This document shows positions 24,784 to 33,002 of a stretch of DNA of 38,557 nucleotides, piece after piece. The notes beneath the pieces are model-generated. The model was given only the letters and a program-made list of their open reading frames with translations. It had not been told where the DNA came from and did no database searches. The stretch spans positions 1 to 38,557 of the forward strand of contig CAJULU010000015.1 in the NCBI GenBank assembly GCA_910587575.1, given 5' to 3'. Position 1 is the stretch's first letter. Each line of letters opens with the position of its first letter. Both the position numbers and the translations under genes were made by a program. This DNA comes from an uncultured Dorea sp. (GTDB lineage Bacteria > Bacillota > Clostridia > Lachnospirales > Lachnospiraceae).

Positions 24784-26187
24784 TTATTGACCATAATTCT
24801 GGATTTCTTGTATTAAGCCTCCATATGTCAAATCAGCCTCCAATGGCTGAGTATATATATTTTTTAATGTATAAACCGTAGAATGTCCTGCGCCACCAAT
24901 ACTGCCAGTCGCACATAATTCCTCTCCGCTATATGTAAAAAATCTTCCACCAAGTATATTTTCTGTAACAGAATTTGTCTGTGGATTGTATGCGTATAAC
25001 ATACCGCTTCCCGCAGAGTTCCAACTTCCAAACGAACAAATAACCTCCGGAATACCATCTTTGTTCATATCCCATAGTTTAAATGCCACATATGTATCAT
25101 AGTTTTCTTCTATGCTGCTTTCAGTATATTCCCCACCAGTTTTCTTATAAGCGTACTTGGGATTAATAGCATTAATAAATGCCTGTTTCCAGTCTCCGGT
25201 AGTTCCAGCTGCGTTCCGGGCATCCTGCCGTCCCCAGCTCTTGATTTCTGTCAAGGTGTAGCCGCCCCATATACTGTCTGGGTTCTTCTTCATAATCACA
25301 TCAAATTCTGCCGTATACAACTCAGTAACAATAGAATCCGCTTTATATTCATCAATACCAAATACCTCAATTTCTTCATCGGATATCTGCTGTACCCTGG
25401 TTATTTGAGGAGTTTCATTATAAACCACACTAATAGGTGCTGTATCTGCAATATGCACATTACCATCAGATAATTCATCCCACTCTCCCAATTTATATTC
25501 CTGATAGTTAATAGAATTTTGTAGATACTGGTCCAGTATCTCTTTAGGAACAATCCACCTGCTGCCAGTTCCATACTCAGCGTCACCATTTACCAAAGAA
25601 CCGCCATTTACCAAAGAACTACTTAATGCCAGCGTATGTACCACAAGTTTTCTGGCAATGTCCTCATTTATCGCATTATTATGGCTGAATATTCCCCCCT
25701 GACGTTCTTCCGTAATATCGATAGAACCCATAAGATACAGCAAATCCCCAATTCCCTTCATTTCCTCCTGGTTCAACGTAATATCAACTGGATATTCCGG
25801 CTGTTTTGGTTCGGCAGATTCCACGGTTTCTACAGTTTCTACTGAGTCCACAGATTCTTCCTCCTGTTTCCTGGCATCAACACTCACTTGCTTCGTTGCC
25901 TCAGCAGGTTCCTGCATGACTCTTACCCCCATGTAAACGGCCGTACCTATGACTGCAACACTGGAGACCACAGCCAAGGGAATTAACCATCCTGGGCGGC
26001 CTGCCACTTTCTTTTTCTCTGTCGGCGGTTCTTTCCCTCCGGCAGTGGTATGTGTACCAGTGTCAGAATTCAATTCTGGTTTGCCGGGTGCAGGCAGGCT
26101 GCTCTGATCCATTAATATTTCGTTACCACAATAAGGACAAAACTTACTGTCATCCTTGATTTCTTTGCTGCATTTTCGACAATACAT
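24784..26187 (-). CDS. Membrane-anchored zinc-ribbon protein with FG-GAP-like C-terminal repeat
   Basis: This 467-residue paralog has the zinc ribbon (Cys 3, 6, 17, 20), a linker, one membrane helix (about 66-90), an acidic stalk with a VETVES repeat, and an extracytoplasmic middle domain with DSIWGGYTLTEIKSW, matching its neighbour's middle segment. Its C-terminal part differs: it has a calcium-loop-like WDMNKDGIPEV motif of the FG-GAP/VCBS type followed by GSWNSAGSGMLYAYNPQT. A tandem 18-base duplication gives SLVNGG-SLVNGD near residue 210. I use ATG 26187, giving MYCRKC as in the paralog; a six-residue longer frame is possible. Function unknown; the shared front and different ends suggest a modular surface sensor family. 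Confidence 0.78.
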   Translation of the reverse strand: MYCRKCSKEIKDDSKFCPYCGNEILMDQSSLPAPGKPELNSDTGTHTTAGGKEPPTEKKKVAGRPGWLIPLAVVSSVAVIGTAVYMGVRVMQEPAEATKQVSVDARKQEEESVDSVETVETVESAEPKQPEYPVDITLNQEEMKGIGDLLYLMGSIDITEERQGGIFSHNNAINEDIARKLVVHTLALSSSLVNGGSLVNGDAEYGTGSRWIVPKEILDQYLQNSINYQEYKLGEWDELSDGNVHIADTAPISVVYNETPQITRVQQISDEEIEVFGIDEYKADSIVTELYTAEFDVIMKKNPDSIWGGYTLTEIKSWGRQDARNAAGTTGDWKQAFINAINPKYAYKKTGGEYTESSIEENYDTYVAFKLWDMNKDGIPEVICSFGSWNSAGSGMLYAYNPQTNSVTENILGGRFFTYSGEELCATGSIGGAGHSTVYTLKNIYTQPLEADLTYGGLIQEIQNYGQ

Positions 26188-26361
26188 TCTCCCATCCCTT
26201 CCCAAAGGCTATACTCAGATTTTCTATATTTTCCCTTCATGCACATACTTTATATAGTATCTCTTAAGAAATGGCCAAATTAAATCTTAAGATTTCTTAA
26301 GAAATTCCATCCAGCAACAAGGGCAGTATAATATTTTCCTCTACATTCAAGTTAGGAAAAA

Positions 26362-26410
26362 ACACAAAAAGGCTGATAGCTGCTACAATTAAAATAATAA
26401 GCTATCAACC
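26362..26410 (-). terminator. Strong minus-strand terminator
   Basis: GGCTGATAGCT and AGCTATCAACC form an 11-pair stem (one G-U) around a 17-base loop. On the minus strand a TTTTTGTGTTTTTT tract follows. It most likely ends transcription from ppdK, about 200 bases beyond its stop. Confidence 0.75.
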
Positions 26411-26481
26411 TTATAACCTTAAGAGATAGGAAATAAAAATAGAAGTTATACGAGAGTGGAAAGAAGATTTTTTACTACAAA

Positions 26482-26588
26482 AGGGAGTGTAGGGAAATGA
26501 CTGCGTATGCACCCTCCCTGTATACCATAAATCTTCCGATATCACAGTGATACAGGATATGCAGATGTCATTTCCCGACCTCTCCCTT
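26482..26588. repeat. 106-base nested fold-back 3' of ppdK
   Basis: AAGGGAG/CTCCCTT form the outer pair; GGGAAATGAC (26492-26501) and GTCATTTCCC (26567-26576) form a perfect 10-base stem; CCTGTAT/ATACAGG pair inside; TATCACAGTGATA near the centre is itself palindromic. It lies about 25 bases beyond the ppdK stop. It may be a 3'-UTR structure, small RNA or MITE-like element. Confidence 0.6.
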
Positions 26589-26612
26589 CAAAATATATTA
26601 TTTAATGATTGC

Positions 26613-29237
26613 TCACTTGTTTGCAATTGCCGCCTGAGCCGCCGCAAGTCTTGCAATCGGCACACGGAACGGTGAACAGGATACATAATCCAGGCCAATC
26701 TTATGGCAGAACTCTACGGAACTTGGATCTCCGCCGTGCTCGCCGCAGATACCGATGTGAAGAGCCGGATTAGAAGGCTTGCCCAGTTTAATCGCCGTCT
26801 CCATCAGCTTGCCGACACCTGTCTGGTCAAGCTTCGCACACGGATCGTTCTCGTAGATCTTAGCGTCATAATATCCCTCCAGGAACTTGCCGGCATCATC
26901 ACGGGAGAATCCGAACGTCATCTGCGTCAGGTCATTGGTACCGAAGCAGAAGAAGTCAGCTTCCTTCGCAATCTCATCTGCCGTAAGGGCAGCTCTTGGA
27001 ATCTCAATCATTGTACCAACTTCATACTCAAGCCCGATTCCAGCTTCTGCAATCTCTGCGTCTGCGGTCTCAACCACGAATTTCTTCACATACTTCAGCT
27101 CTTTGATATCACCGATCAACGGAATCATGATCTCCGGTTTGATTGCCCAGTCCGGATGAGCTTTCTTCACATTGATTGCCGCACGGATGACAGCCTTGGT
27201 CTGCATCTTTGCAATCTCCGGATAGGTAACCGCAAGACGGCATCCACGATGTCCCATCATCGGGTTGAACTCATGAAGAGAATCAATCAGAGTCTTAATC
27301 TGCTCAACAGTCTTGCCCTGGGCGTCAGCCAGTTTCTTAATATCTTCTTCCTCGGTAGGAACGAACTCATGAAGCGGCGGATCTAAGAAACGGATGGTAA
27401 CCGGATTGCCTTCCAGCGCTGTGTAAAGAGCCTCGAAGTCTCCCTGCTGATATGGCAGGATCTTCTCAAGAGCTGCTTCTCTCTCTTCAACGGTATCAGC
27501 ACAGATCATCTCACGGAATGCAGCAATTCTGTCTTCCTCGAAGAACATATGCTCTGTACGGCAAAGACCGATACCTTCTGCCCCAAGCTCAACAGCCTTC
27601 TTTGCGTCAGCCGGTGTATCTGCATTGGTACGAACCTTTAATCTTCTGTACTTGTCCGCCCATGCCATGATTCTTCCGAATTCTCCTGCAATCTTAGCAT
27701 CAACGGTAGGAATGATTCCATCGTAGATGTTACCTGTGGTACCATCAATGGAAATGGCATCTCCCTCATGGAATTCCTTTCCTGCCAGCGTAAACTTCTT
27801 ATTCTCCTCGTCCATCGCAATGTCGCCGCATCCGGATACACAGCATGTACCCATTCCACGTGCAACAACGGCTGCATGGCTCGTCATACCGCCGCGGACG
27901 GTCAGGATACCCTGTGAAGACTTCATACCGGTAATATCTTCCGGTGATGTCTCAAGACGTACAAGAACAACCTTCTCTCCTCTTGCATGCCACTCAACCG
28001 CATCTTCTGCCGTAAATACAATCTTACCGCAGGCAGCTCCCGGAGATGCTCCAAGACCCTTGCCCATCGGTGTTGCAGCCTTAAGGGCAGCAGCGTCAAA
28101 CTGCGGGTGAAGCAGTGTATCCAGGTTACGGGGATCGATCATTGCAACCGCCTCTTCCTCTGTCCTCATGCCTTCATCAACAAGGTCGCAGGCAATCTTA
28201 AGGGCAGCCTGGGCAGTTCTCTTACCGTTACGTGTCTGCAGCATGTAAAGCTTGCCATGCTCAACCGTAAACTCCATATCCTGCATATCTCTGTAGTGCT
28301 TCTCAAGCGTCTCACATACCTGCTTGAACTGAACAAATGCTTCTGGGAATTTCTGCTCCATCTCGGAGATGTGCATAGGCGTACGGACACCGGCAACCAC
28401 GTCCTCGCCCTGTGCGTTGGTCAGGAACTCACCGAACAGACCATTCTCTCCTGTAGCCGGGTCACGGGTAAATGCAACACCGGTACCGCAGTCGTCACCC
28501 ATGTTGCCAAATGCCATGGACTGTACGTTTACAGCGGTTCCCCAGGAATACGGGATATCGTTGTCACGACGGTATACATTGGCTCTCGGGTTGTCCCAGG
28601 AACGGAATACAGCCTTGATGGCTCCCATTAACTGTTCCTTCGGGTCAGACGGGAAGTCCTGTCCGATCTTTTCTTTGTACTCTGCCTTGAACTGTCCTGC
28701 CAGCGCTTTCAGATCGTCAGCCGTAAGCTCTACATCCTGCTTTACGCCCTTCTCCTCTTTCATCTTGTCAATCAGTTCTTCGAAATATTTCTTACCAACT
28801 TCCATAACTACGTCGGAATACATCTGGATAAATCTTCTGTAGCAGTCCCATGCCCAGCGCGGATTGCCGGACTTCTCTGCCAGGACCTCAACAACGTCCT
28901 CATTCAGACCAAGGTTCAGAATCGTGTCCATCATACCAGGCATGGATGCCCTTGCACCGGAACGGACAGAAACAAGAAGCGGGTTCTCTTTGTCACCGAA
29001 CTTCTTCTCTGTAATGGCTTCCATCTTCGTAACGGCTTCCATGATCTGCTCCATGATCTCGTCATTGATCTTTCTGCCGTCCTCATAATACTGTGTACAT
29101 GCCTCTGTCGTAATCGTAAAGCCCTGCGGTACCGGAAGGCCTAAGCTTGTCATCTCAGCAAGGTTCGCACCTTTACCTCCAAGAAGGTTTCTCATGGTTG
29201 CGTTACCTTCTTTGAACATATAAACCCATTTTGCCAT
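26613..29237 (-). CDS. ppdK: Pyruvate, phosphate dikinase
   Basis: This 874-residue protein spans the full length of PPDK, which interconverts pyruvate, ATP and phosphate with PEP, AMP and pyrophosphate in glycolysis or gluconeogenesis. The N-terminal ATP-grasp domain is recognised by GGKGANLAEMTSLGLPVP and SVRSGARASMPGMMDT. The swinging phosphohistidine domain has GGMTSHAAVVARGMG (about 450-465) with the catalytic His. The C-terminal TIM barrel shows GLCRTEHMFF and GICGEHGGDP with the Cys/Gly/Glu set used in pyruvate binding. AGGAGG lies before the ATG. A strong promoter contains an inverted-repeat operator candidate (29290-29306). It is transcribed alone: the upstream gene ends at 29325 and a 3' structure and terminator follow. 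Confidence 0.97.
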   Translation of the reverse strand: MAKWVYMFKEGNATMRNLLGGKGANLAEMTSLGLPVPQGFTITTEACTQYYEDGRKINDEIMEQIMEAVTKMEAITEKKFGDKENPLLVSVRSGARASMPGMMDTILNLGLNEDVVEVLAEKSGNPRWAWDCYRRFIQMYSDVVMEVGKKYFEELIDKMKEEKGVKQDVELTADDLKALAGQFKAEYKEKIGQDFPSDPKEQLMGAIKAVFRSWDNPRANVYRRDNDIPYSWGTAVNVQSMAFGNMGDDCGTGVAFTRDPATGENGLFGEFLTNAQGEDVVAGVRTPMHISEMEQKFPEAFVQFKQVCETLEKHYRDMQDMEFTVEHGKLYMLQTRNGKRTAQAALKIACDLVDEGMRTEEEAVAMIDPRNLDTLLHPQFDAAALKAATPMGKGLGASPGAACGKIVFTAEDAVEWHARGEKVVLVRLETSPEDITGMKSSQGILTVRGGMTSHAAVVARGMGTCCVSGCGDIAMDEENKKFTLAGKEFHEGDAISIDGTTGNIYDGIIPTVDAKIAGEFGRIMAWADKYRRLKVRTNADTPADAKKAVELGAEGIGLCRTEHMFFEEDRIAAFREMICADTVEEREAALEKILPYQQGDFEALYTALEGNPVTIRFLDPPLHEFVPTEEEDIKKLADAQGKTVEQIKTLIDSLHEFNPMMGHRGCRLAVTYPEIAKMQTKAVIRAAINVKKAHPDWAIKPEIMIPLIGDIKELKYVKKFVVETADAEIAEAGIGLEYEVGTMIEIPRAALTADEIAKEADFFCFGTNDLTQMTFGFSRDDAGKFLEGYYDAKIYENDPCAKLDQTGVGKLMETAIKLGKPSNPALHIGICGEHGGDPSSVEFCHKIGLDYVSCSPFRVPIARLAAAQAAIANK

Positions 29238-29285
29238 TTGTCATGACCTCCTAATAACTATATATTTTTCTAAGTCGCATATAAT

Positions 29286-29314
29286 ATTTTACTGGTTTTA
29301 CCAGTATTCGTCAA
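29286..29314 (-). promoter_or_regulatory. ppdK promoter
   Basis: On the minus strand TTGACG (29309-29314) and TAAAAT (29286-29291) are exactly 17 bases apart, about 42 bases before the ATG. Confidence 0.75.
29290..29306. promoter_or_regulatory. Operator-like palindrome inside the ppdK promoter
   Basis: TACTGG-TTTTA-CCAGTA fills the spacer between -35 and -10. On the minus strand the core is TGGT-AAA-ACCA, the pattern bound by FadR-type GntR regulators. Binding there would block RNA polymerase. Confidence 0.6.
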
Positions 29315-29324
29315 GTATTTCCAA

Positions 29325-30677
29325 TTAGTTTACAGACGGAATTTCATCTGTTCCTGCTCTTTTCAGTTTACTTTCTGCGAATTTCCTTATGTCCTCATAA
29401 CTGTCGTACAGGCATTCCTTTAAAATCTCTTCCGTCGCCATCCGCCTGCGGCTCATTTCCTTAAGGGCAGAAAAACGGCAGCAGGAACACAGGGTATGTT
29501 CATAGATATATGGCAGCAGTTCTCTGGGGAAATGTTCTGTCCCGCCCCTTTCCGACATTCTGAGGACTGCCATATAAGGTCCGTGCCACGGAACGGTTTC
29601 TTTCAGAGTAACCGGAAGAGCGGTTACCAGGGAAACCAGAATGTCATGGTCTTCCTGTCTGTAATTGTTGGAAAGCATATAAATCACATCTTCGGTATGT
29701 TCCTTCCGGCTCAGAAGTCTTGCGGCAAAATCATGCACCTTGTCATCTGTGATATATTCCAGGGCCGAAAATGCATTTTCACTGAGGCTGTCATTTTCTG
29801 ACTGCGCATCCTGTATGACAGCCTCTGCATCCAGAAACACGGAGCAGGTTCTTCTTCCCAGAAGCCATAGGAGCCGGGAACGTATGGACGGCTCCGTCTC
29901 TTTCCGGTAATATTCCGCCAGCTGTTTTACCTCGTCTTCCCGGCCGTCCTTTAACAGCATTGCCGCTGCCATGACAGGAAGCGCCCTTCCCACACGGCCG
30001 CCTGCCTTAAGCGTCTTATATATGGATACCGCCGTCAGATCTTCCATCATTTTCCGCTGTTTTCCGGCACATTCATTTTTCCAGTAGCTCTCCTGCTTCC
30101 TCATGGATTGAAGCCAGGCTCTGATTCCCCTTGAAGTCTTTGCTTTCTCCTTCAGGATTCTTCGGAGGGCTGTCTTCCCCCGGCGTTTCTCCCCATACCA
30201 CTGAAACTCTTCAAAATTCCAGTATGTAAACATTGGTTGATCAAGAAACAGGATTCCCAGATCCTCCACCGTCTGAAAATACCTTTCGTCCCATTCTTCC
30301 TGCGTCTTTGCAAGGTTCACCACTGAGATGCAGAGATGTTCAAAATGGTCGCACAATGGCAGCGTGCCGTCTGGCAGCCGGCGTTTTGTCTGCTTTAAAC
30401 TCATATACAGCAGGCCGTAATAATCCCTCAGGATTCCGGCCGCAGACAGATTCCCGTTCCTGGCTGAAAGTTCCAGAAAACCACAGGCATACAGAAAGCC
30501 CCAGCGTGGATCTGCAATATTTCTGGCAAGATAAGAAGACGCCGCCTCCACGAACGGACTCTCATCGGGAAAGCACTTCACCATTTCGTACAGGTAATGG
30601 CTTCTGGTTGTCTTAAGTTCCTGGACGCAGCAGCCCAGGCCGCATTGCATGGCGCGCTTAAATTCTTTTTTCGTCAT
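29325..30677 (-). CDS. HEAT-like helical repeat protein of unknown function
   Basis: This 450-residue, soluble, largely helical protein lacks recognised catalytic motifs. Paired helices recur in the second half, for example around the residues 250-440 (SRLLWLLGRR, NAFSALEYITDDKVHDFAARLL, SALKEMSRRRMATEEILKECLYDSYEDIRKFAESKL), in the manner of HEAT repeats used for protein docking. Cysteines near the N terminus (CGLGCC) are notable. I favour ATG 30677 over GTG 30683 because GGGAGAG is better spaced from it. It lies 33 bases after the gene for the pentapeptide-repeat membrane protein and is probably co-transcribed, so the two may form a complex. Confidence 0.7.
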   Translation of the reverse strand: MTKKEFKRAMQCGLGCCVQELKTTRSHYLYEMVKCFPDESPFVEAASSYLARNIADPRWGFLYACGFLELSARNGNLSAAGILRDYYGLLYMSLKQTKRRLPDGTLPLCDHFEHLCISVVNLAKTQEEWDERYFQTVEDLGILFLDQPMFTYWNFEEFQWYGEKRRGKTALRRILKEKAKTSRGIRAWLQSMRKQESYWKNECAGKQRKMMEDLTAVSIYKTLKAGGRVGRALPVMAAAMLLKDGREDEVKQLAEYYRKETEPSIRSRLLWLLGRRTCSVFLDAEAVIQDAQSENDSLSENAFSALEYITDDKVHDFAARLLSRKEHTEDVIYMLSNNYRQEDHDILVSLVTALPVTLKETVPWHGPYMAVLRMSERGGTEHFPRELLPYIYEHTLCSCCRFSALKEMSRRRMATEEILKECLYDSYEDIRKFAESKLKRAGTDEIPSVN

Positions 30678-30710
30678 AGACACATTTCTCTCCCATCGCC
30701 AGAAACTGCC

Positions 30711-31436
30711 CTACTGCTGCAGATACTCTATAAACTTTGCCGCATTCTCCATGTTCTGGCTGTTGACCGGAACCGCAACATAGATCTTGTCATAAGATGT
30801 CATGTCCTCCTGCTCCAGAATATTGCCGGATGAAAGCAGCACCCCGTAATCACTCACGGCCTCTCCATAGTCCGCCGCCTTCTCTCCGAGAAATTCTTCC
30901 ATGTTCAGAAATCCGTCCTGGACGGCGTACTCCTGGAAAACACTCTCGGAACATACCAGCACGTCCACCGCATTTGCTCCCATTAAGGTTGTCAGGGCAG
31001 TCTTGCTGGTTGCCCCTCCTTTATCATCCGGAATATTGGCCCGGACACGCACCACTCCGTCCTTCTCCTCAAATCCTGCGTATCGGGCAAATGATTCCTC
31101 CAGCCATTCCGCTTTCTGGCTGTCTCCGCCAATCACAACCGCATTCAGAAGAATCTTCGTATGCATTCCCTTATACATCGACACCCCAAGGCATATGACA
31201 CCGGCCAGAATCACCGCAGCGAAGAGCCAGGATTTGTAGTACATCCACAGATATTCCAGCTTCTTTCCAAACGACATACTGCTCCAGGTCTCCTTAATGA
31301 TGTCCTCTTCCTTTCTGACTTGTTCTTTGATTACTTCTTCTCTTACATCTTCTTCTCTTACATTTTCTCCTCTGATGTCTTTTTCTTTCATATCTTTTTC
31401 TTTGATATCTTCTTCGTTTATCCCTTCTTCGTTCAT
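30711..31436 (-). CDS. Membrane-anchored protein with N-terminal charged pentapeptide repeats
   Basis: This 241-residue protein begins with nine consecutive five-residue units of the pattern [KRN]-E-[EK]-[DN]-[IVM] (residues 2-46, 15-base DNA period), then an amphipathic stretch with SFGKKLEYLWMYYK, a membrane helix at about 69-90, and an extracytoplasmic domain of about 145 residues. The last part (for example VDVLVCSESVFQEYAVQDG, YDKIYVAVPVNSQN) resembles one lobe of a solute-binding-protein fold. AGGAGG lies before the ATG at 31436, so the repeat region is truly translated. The family is unknown to me. It sits between an O-acetyltransferase gene and a HEAT-like protein gene on the same strand. 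Confidence 0.75.
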   Translation of the reverse strand: MNEEGINEEDIKEKDMKEKDIRGENVREEDVREEVIKEQVRKEEDIIKETWSSMSFGKKLEYLWMYYKSWLFAAVILAGVICLGVSMYKGMHTKILLNAVVIGGDSQKAEWLEESFARYAGFEEKDGVVRVRANIPDDKGGATSKTALTTLMGANAVDVLVCSESVFQEYAVQDGFLNMEEFLGEKAADYGEAVSDYGVLLSSGNILEQEDMTSYDKIYVAVPVNSQNMENAAKFIEYLQQ

Positions 31437-31501
31437 TTACGCAGCCTCCTGTAAGCTCAAGATCTCCCAAGAATTGAAAATCTTAGTGATAATCTCTTAT
31501 C

Positions 31502-32053
31502 TTATAATGTCTTTCTGACTCTGCAGGGATTTCCATAAGCCACAACATTGGCCGGAATGTCCCTGGTTACGATGCTTCCTGCACCGATTACAGTATTCTC
31601 CCCGATTGTCACTCCAGGCAGAACAATCACTCCTGCACCAAGCCATACGCCGTCCCCGATACGGACAGACTTGTTAAACTGCAGCCCCTTGTTCCTTAGT
31701 TCTGCTTCCAGCGGATGCCCTGCGGTTGCAAGCGTCACATTCGGACCAATCATGACGTGACTGCCGATATAAATATCTGCATCGTCCACCAGTGTCAGAT
31801 TGAAGTTCACATACACATTGTCCCCAAAATGTGTGTTCTTTCCCCAGTTTGCCCTGAACGGCGGCTCAATCACGCAGTCTTTCCCCAGATCTCCCAACAA
31901 TTCCTTTAAAATCTCCTGCTGCTTTTTCCGGTTGGAGGGCCTGGTCTGATTGTATTCAAACATCAGGTCATTATATCTCCACTGCACTTCAAATAAGTCT
32001 GCATCGGAAGCATCATATAACGCTCCGCTTTTGATAACCTCTTCTGTAACCAT
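31502..32053 (-). CDS. Sugar O-acetyltransferase, maltose/galactoside acetyltransferase type
   Basis: This 183-residue enzyme has the LacA/Maa/NodL layout: an N-terminal helical cap with GALYDASD, then a left-handed beta-helix with hexapeptide repeats (for example VMIGPNVTL, IGDGVWLGAGVIVLPGVTIGENTVIGAGSIV). The catalytic His lies in TAGHPL, and the end NPCRV is typical. It transfers acetyl from acetyl-CoA to a sugar hydroxyl in the cytoplasm. The sequence does not say which sugar; a housekeeping detoxifying role is usual. GAGGAAAGG precedes the ATG. It leads the run containing the pentapeptide-repeat membrane gene and the HEAT-like gene. Confidence 0.92.
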   Translation of the reverse strand: MVTEEVIKSGALYDASDADLFEVQWRYNDLMFEYNQTRPSNRKKQQEILKELLGDLGKDCVIEPPFRANWGKNTHFGDNVYVNFNLTLVDDADIYIGSHVMIGPNVTLATAGHPLEAELRNKGLQFNKSVRIGDGVWLGAGVIVLPGVTIGENTVIGAGSIVTRDIPANVVAYGNPCRVRKTL

Positions 32054-32281
32054 ATTCTTTTTCCTTTCCTCATCATCTATCTCTTATTTCTCTATTGGAC
32101 AAAGTCCGCCTTCCCTTCCGGGTATTTAAGCTTTATTCTAACATGAGACCAGACAAATAGGCAAGCGGCAGAATTCTGGCAATCGTATTCCATACAAAAC
32201 CCCCCTGTTAGATGAACTCATTTCTTTATTGGAACCAACGGTTTCTGCTTCCTGGCAAGACCGTTATGGCGAACATGATTT

Positions 32282-32913
32282 CTTCCTATTTTGGACGGGG
32301 AATGGATAGATTGTAAGAATTATTCCCAATATATCTCACGAATCCAGAAAAGGCTTCTGGGGGATCTGATCCGAGATTATCCCGGTGCAGGAATTAATGA
32401 TTCAGCTGCGGTGTGGGATACACTGAATCAGATTCTGGAATTCGAGGATAATGTAAAATTCATCTTTCACAGACAGTTCGTGACGGACACGGATAAAGCT
32501 GCATTTATTGATTTTATCAGCAATCTCCTAAAAGGCCAGCCCTATGTGGAGCTGGCGTATATGACGGGAATCCTGCCGATTGCCAAATATTCCAGCGGCT
32601 CGGAACTGAATATGTTTCTGGAATACACAATGGCGACAAAGGTAAAATACAGTAAATATTTTGGATTTTCGGATAACGAAGCAGACACTTTGTATGAACG
32701 CTATCTGAAGATTACAGATCAGCGAAAATGGCCGGGTATCGATTCCATACGCCTAAAGAGATGATCCGGCAGATCAAAGACCGGAAATACGCGCTTCGGT
32801 TCAAAGGCCGGCTTGGAGAGCCTTCCCCGTATACGGGACGGATTCTGGCTTTAGGGATTGCTTACGATAAAAAGGATAAAAGACATTCCTGTAAAATAGA
32901 AATATTGGATTAG
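32282..32913 (+). pseudogene. Decayed AAA-ATPase-like/DUF1703 gene
   Basis: Two frame-shifted fragments of the AAA-ATPase-like plus DUF1703 family remain. From about 32282 to 32764 one frame gives part of the ATPase region (for example HRQFVTDTDKAAFIDFISNL, YSKYFGFSDNEADTL); from about 32735 to 32913 another frame gives the far C-terminal end of DUF1703 (YALRFKGRLGEPSPYTGRILALGIAYDKKDK). The Walker A region at the front is gone, and about 150-200 residues between the fragments are deleted. No proper start exists; the first frame opens after a stop at 32276-32278. A strong terminator follows at 32915-32955. It is a relative of, but not a copy of, the intact gene at 33003-34703. Confidence 0.8.
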
Positions 32914-32914
32914 G

Positions 32915-32955
32915 GAACCGGCCTGGCACGCTTTTTAAAGAAGCCAGGCCGGAAC
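32915..32955 (+). terminator. Strong hairpin terminator after the AAA-ATPase pseudogene
   Basis: CCGGCCTGGC (32918-32927) pairs perfectly with GCCAGGCCGG (32943-32952), with a further GG/CC pair outside. It sits between converging genes and could act in both directions. Confidence 0.75.
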
Positions 32956-33002
32956 CTTATTTGCAGCACTTTTTGAATGCAGTTATGGCATATGGCAAAG
33001 AC

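Larger units (their letters stand above)
26206..26612. other. Structured intergenic region between ppdK and the zinc-ribbon pair
   Basis: About 400 bases without a gene. It contains CTTAAG palindromes at 26273-26278, 26286-26291, 26296-26301 and 26418-26423, a terminator at 26365-26406, and a long fold-back at 26482-26588. A weak promoter for the zinc-ribbon gene is likely among the CTTAAG sites (TTGGCC and TATATA on the minus strand), but I cannot place it firmly. Confidence 0.6.

Noticed and set aside
31161..31454. A plus-strand frame rich in Phe and Ser over the pentapeptide repeats
   Set aside because: It is the complement of the 15-base charged repeat; the minus-strand frame has an AGGAGG site and a coherent protein.
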